Below, piece after piece: positions 4,351-8,298 of a stretch of DNA of 8,298 nucleotides. How positions within the stretch are numbered: position 1 is the first letter of the stretch; every line of letters starts with the position of its first letter. The DNA is taken from contig DBCX01000011.1 in assembly GCA_002293275.1 (NCBI GenBank), positions 3,002 through 11,299 of the forward strand, read 5' to 3'. Under the pieces are notes generated by a model, which did not search any database, had not been told where the DNA came from, and worked only from the letters and a program-made list of their open reading frames with translations. The position numbers were made by a program, and so were the translations under genes. The stretch comes from Cyanobacteria bacterium UBA947 (GTDB lineage: Bacteria > Cyanobacteriota > Vampirovibrionia > Gastranaerophilales > Gastranaerophilaceae).

Positions 4351-6194
4351 TTGAGTGTTTGTGCGTAGCTGACTAGTCTTTCAATAAGGTCTTTGTTTTG
4401 TTCTGTGAATTTGGGATCTTTTCGTTCCATTGCTTCTCTCAAAAGTTCAGGGATGTTTGGCGCTTGGTCTTTGGCTACGTCTTTGTAGAATTGGTCTTTG
4501 TAATTGGGATCCACGCGCAACTCCCAGTTTCCTTTGTCTGTTCCCGGCCTATTGTATACCTCTGTTCCTCCAAAAAAGTCGGTAACAAAAACCTGCATGG
4601 TTCTTGCCGGTGAGTTTAACATTTCTTGCCATTTGGCTTTCGCAAGTTTTTCCGGTGAAGAAATTATATCAAGTGCGATTTCTGCTTGTTCTTTTTTTGA
4701 TGCGTTCGGGTAAAGTTCTTTTGCAAGATATCTGCCGTTCTCTAAGGCTAATTTGGGGCTTTCTACTATTGTTTGTGCCCATAATAGCGTCGGCTCATTA
4801 TCGTGTGTACCGAGCGTAATTATGTTTTTCGGGTCTACGCTGCTGCCTTTGTGCATGTGGCCTTCTTCCGCAGGGTTAGCAAATTGGGTTACACGAATAC
4901 CTCTCAAATTAAGATATTCCAAGACCGCCTTTGCCTCGTCTGTTACCTCACCCAGATCTTCAAAAATCAGGTCGTCTTTTTTCAATCCTGCATCAAGAGC
5001 CGCTTGGATTACGATTTTGTCGAGAATTTCAGCGAACTCCTCGGTGGTTTTCTTGGTAAATTTAGCAAGATCCGGATGTGTGGAAGAGAATACTCTGCAT
5101 GCATCCGGATCCGAAGGCTTTCCGCCTTCTCGGTATCCGTACGGAGTTATAAGCCCGAGTGCGTGGTCAACTCTGTACCCGCCCCGATTATCCAGCGCCA
5201 TGTAATAATATTTGTCGTACAACAACTGTCCTGCAGGGCCTAACGAGCCATCTTCATTGAACAATTTTCCAAAATTAAGTAAGTCAAACCCCCAAGCCTG
5301 ACCTTCTTTAGCGAAGTAATCCGGCGGGCAGCCCAACTTCCAGCCTTTTAAGAAGGCGTCAGGATGTGCCCAAACATCCATATCGGAAAACGCCACTTGC
5401 GAATCGCCTATGGTTTTCCCGTCACGGGAAGCGTTTTGTCTTGCTTTTGAAACCAGCATCTGTTTGAACAAGAAAGATTCAATCTCGTCTGCATAATCGG
5501 TTTTCAGCTGGTTTATGCGCTCGCGTGTTTCGTTGGTGTCGACCCTGAACAGGTTTTTATCCAGTTCACTGCCCCACTCCCTAAAATTATTTTTGCCATG
5601 GATCTGTGTCAAAACAACGTAAAGCGAGTTTCTATCAAGCAGTTTGCCGCGCTCGTTTTTGAAATTGTTAAAATCCGCGCGCAATCCATCCAAGGCATCC
5701 CCGCCTTTTTTGAAATTATCCCACGCCTCATCCAGCGCTTTGTTATGTGCAGGGATTACATATTTATAATCAGTACGTTCTTTGTTGGGGTTGTTTTGAA
5801 CAATATTGTCAAAAGTTTCTTTACTTAAAATGTTACCGTATTCTTCGGTAGTCAAATCCTTAAGCGGTATCAGCAAAAGGTTTTTTGCAAAAGTATCAGA
5901 ATTATAGGGACAACCATCCTCTTTAATCATATAACCATCCGGTCCGACCTGGAATTTTTCAAAACCCTGTACCCCCATGTATTGCATAAAAGCGCGTCCG
6001 TCTTGAGAATACAAATTACCTACGCCGGTGTCGTTTTCCGGCGAAGTCGGCGCCATGTTTGAGTGTATGATAAGATTAAACTCTTTATCCAATGCAGTCA
6101 AAGCCGCGCGGATATCTTTTGAGTACTGCTGCTCTTGAGCCGGATTAATTCTTGCCCCAAAGTGAATGCTGTTTGAGATACTTCTAATTGCCAT
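4338..6194 (-). CDS. malQ: 4-alpha-glucanotransferase (amylomaltase, GH77)
   Basis: This 618-aa enzyme transfers alpha-1,4-glucan segments between maltodextrins in the cytosol and releases glucose. GH77 landmarks are in order: the N-terminal 'GFEKFQVGPDG...PYNSDTFAKN' stretch (about 77-105), 'DVWAHPDAF' (273-281), 'CPPDYFAKEGQAWGFDLLNF' (289-308), 'RVDHALG' (341-347, nucleophile D343), 'FEDLGE' (411-416, acid/base E412), 'THDNE' (463-467, D465) and 'NRPGTDKGNWELRVDPNY' (548-565). All three catalytic acids are present, so it should be active. A short extension precedes the catalytic domain and carries 'SIHFGA' (9-14). A helical insert at about 120-235 links the first part to the barrel. The ATG has TAAGGCGG just upstream (6208-6201). 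The gene has its own promoter and is separated from dnaE by a terminator. The last two residues may result from a frameshift that removed an 11-13 residue helical tail. The GH77 call is firm. Confidence 0.95.
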   Translation of the reverse strand: MAIRSISNSIHFGARINPAQEQQYSKDIRAALTALDKEFNLIIHSNMAPTSPENDTGVGNLYSQDGRAFMQYMGVQGFEKFQVGPDGYMIKEDGCPYNSDTFAKNLLLIPLKDLTTEEYGNILSKETFDNIVQNNPNKERTDYKYVIPAHNKALDEAWDNFKKGGDALDGLRADFNNFKNERGKLLDRNSLYVVLTQIHGKNNFREWGSELDKNLFRVDTNETRERINQLKTDYADEIESFLFKQMLVSKARQNASRDGKTIGDSQVAFSDMDVWAHPDAFLKGWKLGCPPDYFAKEGQAWGFDLLNFGKLFNEDGSLGPAGQLLYDKYYYMALDNRGGYRVDHALGLITPYGYREGGKPSDPDACRVFSSTHPDLAKFTKKTTEEFAEILDKIVIQAALDAGLKKDDLIFEDLGEVTDEAKAVLEYLNLRGIRVTQFANPAEEGHMHKGSSVDPKNIITLGTHDNEPTLLWAQTIVESPKLALENGRYLAKELYPNASKKEQAEIALDIISSPEKLAKAKWQEMLNSPARTMQVFVTDFFGGTEVYNRPGTDKGNWELRVDPNYKDQFYKDVAKDQAPNIPELLREAMERKDPKFTEQNKDLIERLVSYAQTLKEKC

Positions 6195-6200
6195 GTTTTA

Positions 6201-6208
6201 CCGCCTTA
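6201..6208 (-). promoter_or_regulatory. Ribosome binding site of malQ
   Basis: TAAGGCGG on the minus strand, six bases before the ATG at 6194. It supports this start and therefore the reality of the N-terminal extension with the F-G motif. Confidence 0.55.
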
Positions 6209-6248
6209 CATAAATAGTTATAGAGGTCTAAACCTTCTGAAAATAAAA

Positions 6249-6278
6249 ATTATACAATTTCTATACTAATAGTTACAA
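6249..6278 (-). promoter_or_regulatory. Sigma70-type promoter of malQ
   Basis: On the minus strand TTGTAA (6278-6273) and a perfect TATAAT (6254-6249) are 18 bases apart. The predicted leader of about 48 bases contains only a four-pair stem, AGGT/ACCT at 6224-6235, and then the ribosome site. No clear operator palindrome is visible. malQ is therefore probably transcribed on its own, not from dnaE. Confidence 0.65.
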
Positions 6279-6289
6279 TTATTTACAAC

Positions 6290-6309
6290 AAAAAAATCTC
6301 CAAGCGGAG
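6290..6309 (-). terminator. Rho-independent terminator of dnaE
   Basis: On the minus strand, 21 bases after the dnaE stop, CTCC (6309-6306) pairs with GGAG (6301-6298) around a GCTT loop, followed by A and seven Ts (6296-6290). The stem is short (four GC-rich pairs), but the T run and its position directly after dnaE support the call. Confidence 0.6.
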
Positions 6310-6330
6310 GTCGTTTTATTTTTCGCAACA

Positions 6331-8298
6331 TTAAACCTTCACTGTATCAAGCGATTCAACCTCAATTTCAACACGGTTTGGAAACTGTTTTTGGATGTGT
6401 GAGACCAAATCGTTTGATGAGTTGACCCACAGCGCGGATGTTGCAAGGATTTGCGTGTTATCGGCGCTTAAAACCACGGGGTCGTTGCCTTGAAAATTAC
6501 ACAGGATATTTTTTAATGCGGCGAGTTCTTCAAACTCAAACCCGCCTGACAGACGGACTTTGAACAGGTTGCAGTTGTCCACGGGACGCACGGAATCAAT
6601 AATGATTGACGCCGGCTCGTCATCGTTTCTGCGGTTGACTTTTCCGCTTATGATGACGCGCTGGTCAACTTCCAGCATTGGTGAATATTCCGCCAGCTGC
6701 CGGTGGAAGCACACCCCCTCAACCTTTCCGCTCAAATCCTCAACCGTAACAAATTTGATAAATTTTGTCGGATCTTTTTTGGTGGGGATTTGGCGTGCCG
6801 CGGTTATCAGGCCGCAAACCGTGACGGCATGGTCGTTTTTTAGCGACCCGATTTCTGTTGTTTTGTGCGACATTAAAAACGGCAGCTTGTCGCGCAGCAT
6901 TGACAGCGGATGGCTTGAAACGTAGAACCCTAAAAACTCTTTCTCAAAATTTTGCACGGTGCGTGTGTCGTATTCCTCCGCGGAGCCTGTGAGCTCAAAC
7001 TCGTTGTAATCCTCAACATCTGCAAATAGGCTGCCCTGCCCGCTTGCTTTGTTCTGGTTTTCACGGCGCGCGCTTGACAGCAGCGGCTCCAGATTTTCCA
7101 TCAATTGTTTACGGCTTGAGCCCAGCGAGTTGAACGCGCCGGATTTTATTAACCCTTCAAGAACGCCCTTGTTGGAGCATTTTGGGTCAACGCGTTTGCA
7201 AAAATCGTAGATTGATTTGAACTCGCCGTTTGTTTCGCGTTCTTTTATAATATTTTCCACAACGATATCACCGACCTGTTTGACCGATGCCAGCCCGAAA
7301 CGGATATTGCCTCCGTCAGGTGTGAATGCGGCGTAGGACTTGTTTATGTCCGGCGGCAAAACTTCGATACCGGATTTTTGCGCGTCTTCAATATAGTTTG
7401 CGGTGCTGTCTTGGTTGCCGGAAACACTTGTCAAAAGCGATGCGAGGTATTCGACCGGGTAGTGGCATTTTAGGTATGCCGTCTGGTAGGCCACAAATGC
7501 GTAGGCCGCGGAGTGCGAACGGTTGAAACAGTATTCGGCGAATTTTTCTATCTGCTCAAAAAGCACAACGGCGTCTTTTATGTCCATGCCGGAGCGTTTT
7601 GCGCCGCTGACAAACTTGTCTTTTTGCGCGGCCATCTCGTCGACTTTTTTCTTACCCATCATCCGGCGCACCATATCCGCTTCGCCGAGTGTGTAACCGG
7701 CAAGCGTCTGAAAAACCTGCATAATCTGCTCTTGATAAACAATTGTTCCGTAGGTGTCTTTCAAAATCGGGATGAGGCTCTCGTGCGGGTAAGTGATGGC
7801 GCGGCGGCCGTGCTTACGTTCAACAAAGTCCTCCACCATGCCGGCTCCGAGCGGGCCCGGGCGGAAAAGCGCAACCAGCGCGCCGATATCTTCAAAACTG
7901 TCGGGTTTAAGCTGCTTGACCAACTGTTTCATACCGGAGCTTTCCAGCTGGAACACACCGTCGGTGTCGCCGCGCGAGAGCATCTCAAAAACCTTTTTAT
8001 CATCAAGCGGAATTTTATTTATTTCAATATCAATGTTTTTGCGCAGCTTAATCAAGTTCAGAGTATTTTTTATGATTGTAAGGTTTCTAAGCCCGAGAAA
8101 ATCCATCTTCAACAGCCCGAGTTTTTCAAGGTCGGCCATCGGGTATTCGGTCACAATGATACCGTCTTTTGAAGGCTGCACGGGGACAAGCTCGGTGAGC
8201 GGCTTGTGTGAAATAATAACGCCCGCGGCGTGGGTGCCGACATTGTTTTTTATGCCTTCGATTGATTTTGCCATATCAACAAGTTTTTTGATTTCGTC
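6331..8298 (-). CDS. dnaE: DNA polymerase III alpha subunit, C-terminal part
   Basis: The catalytic subunit of the replicative polymerase. The frame is open to the right edge, so this is the last 655 codons; the PHP domain and the first two catalytic Asp residues lie outside. The Met codon at 8274 is internal, not a start. Numbered from the first codon in view, 'VGTHAAGVIIS' (20-30) and 'LLKMDFLGLRNLTII' (62-76) carry the third catalytic Asp (D66). Next come 'FRPGPLGAGM' (145-154), 'YQEQIMQ' (188-194), 'RRMMGKKK' (211-218) and 'FNRSHSAAYA' (258-267) of the fingers region. A helix-hairpin-helix part follows at about 320-390, then a clamp-binding motif QGSLF (421-425), an OB-fold at about 490-555 and a short C-terminal domain. 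The sequence reads as intact, with no frameshift. It looks GC-richer than the rest of the window, as expected for a core gene. It is cyanobacterial-like by eye; the family assignment is certain. Confidence 0.97.
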   Translation of the reverse strand, partial: DEIKKLVDMAKSIEGIKNNVGTHAAGVIISHKPLTELVPVQPSKDGIIVTEYPMADLEKLGLLKMDFLGLRNLTIIKNTLNLIKLRKNIDIEINKIPLDDKKVFEMLSRGDTDGVFQLESSGMKQLVKQLKPDSFEDIGALVALFRPGPLGAGMVEDFVERKHGRRAITYPHESLIPILKDTYGTIVYQEQIMQVFQTLAGYTLGEADMVRRMMGKKKVDEMAAQKDKFVSGAKRSGMDIKDAVVLFEQIEKFAEYCFNRSHSAAYAFVAYQTAYLKCHYPVEYLASLLTSVSGNQDSTANYIEDAQKSGIEVLPPDINKSYAAFTPDGGNIRFGLASVKQVGDIVVENIIKERETNGEFKSIYDFCKRVDPKCSNKGVLEGLIKSGAFNSLGSSRKQLMENLEPLLSSARRENQNKASGQGSLFADVEDYNEFELTGSAEEYDTRTVQNFEKEFLGFYVSSHPLSMLRDKLPFLMSHKTTEIGSLKNDHAVTVCGLITAARQIPTKKDPTKFIKFVTVEDLSGKVEGVCFHRQLAEYSPMLEVDQRVIISGKVNRRNDDEPASIIIDSVRPVDNCNLFKVRLSGGFEFEELAALKNILCNFQGNDPVVLSADNTQILATSALWVNSSNDLVSHIQKQFPNRVEIEVESLDTVKV

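Noticed and set aside
4753..5243. Plus-strand open frames of about 150 codons inside malQ
   Set aside because: They lie antisense to the conserved catalytic part of GH77, where all motifs are intact on the minus strand, so they are shadow frames.
7513..8172. 219-codon plus-strand frame inside dnaE
   Set aside because: Antisense to highly conserved DnaE sequence; the length is explained by codon bias of the real gene.

Overview
The window looks like a chromosomal segment of an AT-rich bacterium. My best guess is a non-photosynthetic cyanobacterial relative of the Melainabacteria/Gastranaerophilales kind. The reasons are a DnaE segment that reads like cyanobacterial-type DnaE around the third catalytic Asp, and several cytosolic proteins that share a short N-terminal '[ILV]-x-F-G' motif. 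This placement is an inference from recalled sequence style and needs a phylogeny.

Layout, left to right. Positions 1-652 hold no gene I can support. They are AT-rich and crowded with inverted repeats, including two 81-bp copies of a degenerate repeat in opposite orientation and a pair of mutually exclusive hairpins. Positions 653-3046 (minus) encode a 797-aa GH13 alpha-glucan enzyme with a CBM48-like N-domain, most like TreZ (maltooligosyltrehalose trehalohydrolase) in its signature stretches. Positions 3153-3626 (minus) encode a small exported or membrane-anchored VOC (glyoxalase/bleomycin-resistance fold) protein with a good promoter. Divergent from it, 3759-4307 (plus) encodes an unrecognised 182-aa protein. 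Convergent with that, 4338-6194 (minus) is a GH77 4-alpha-glucanotransferase (MalQ) with its own promoter. Positions 6331-8298 (minus) are the C-terminal 655 codons of the replicative DNA polymerase III alpha subunit (DnaE), whose start lies beyond the right edge; a probable Rho-independent terminator separates it from malQ.

How the genes work together: the GH13 enzyme and MalQ form a cytosolic maltodextrin/glycogen-processing pair. MalQ disproportionates alpha-1,4-glucans, and the GH13 enzyme cuts or rearranges such chains or releases trehalose from a trehalose-capped chain. They are not one operon: the divergent VOC/182-aa pair sits between them. No TreY, GlgB, GlgA or GlgP is in the window, so the pathway direction is open.

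Most interesting points: (1) MalQ, the GH13 enzyme and the unknown 182-aa protein are unrelated, yet each carries a similar F-G motif near its N-terminus, outside the catalytic domains where these are known; this could be a shared sorting, anchoring or processing tag. (2) The malQ 3' end looks as if a one-base expansion in an A5 run clipped a natural helical tail that would otherwise end in a stop codon overlapping the convergent gene's stop. (3) The gene-free left end has an organised, REP/BIME-like palindromic structure.
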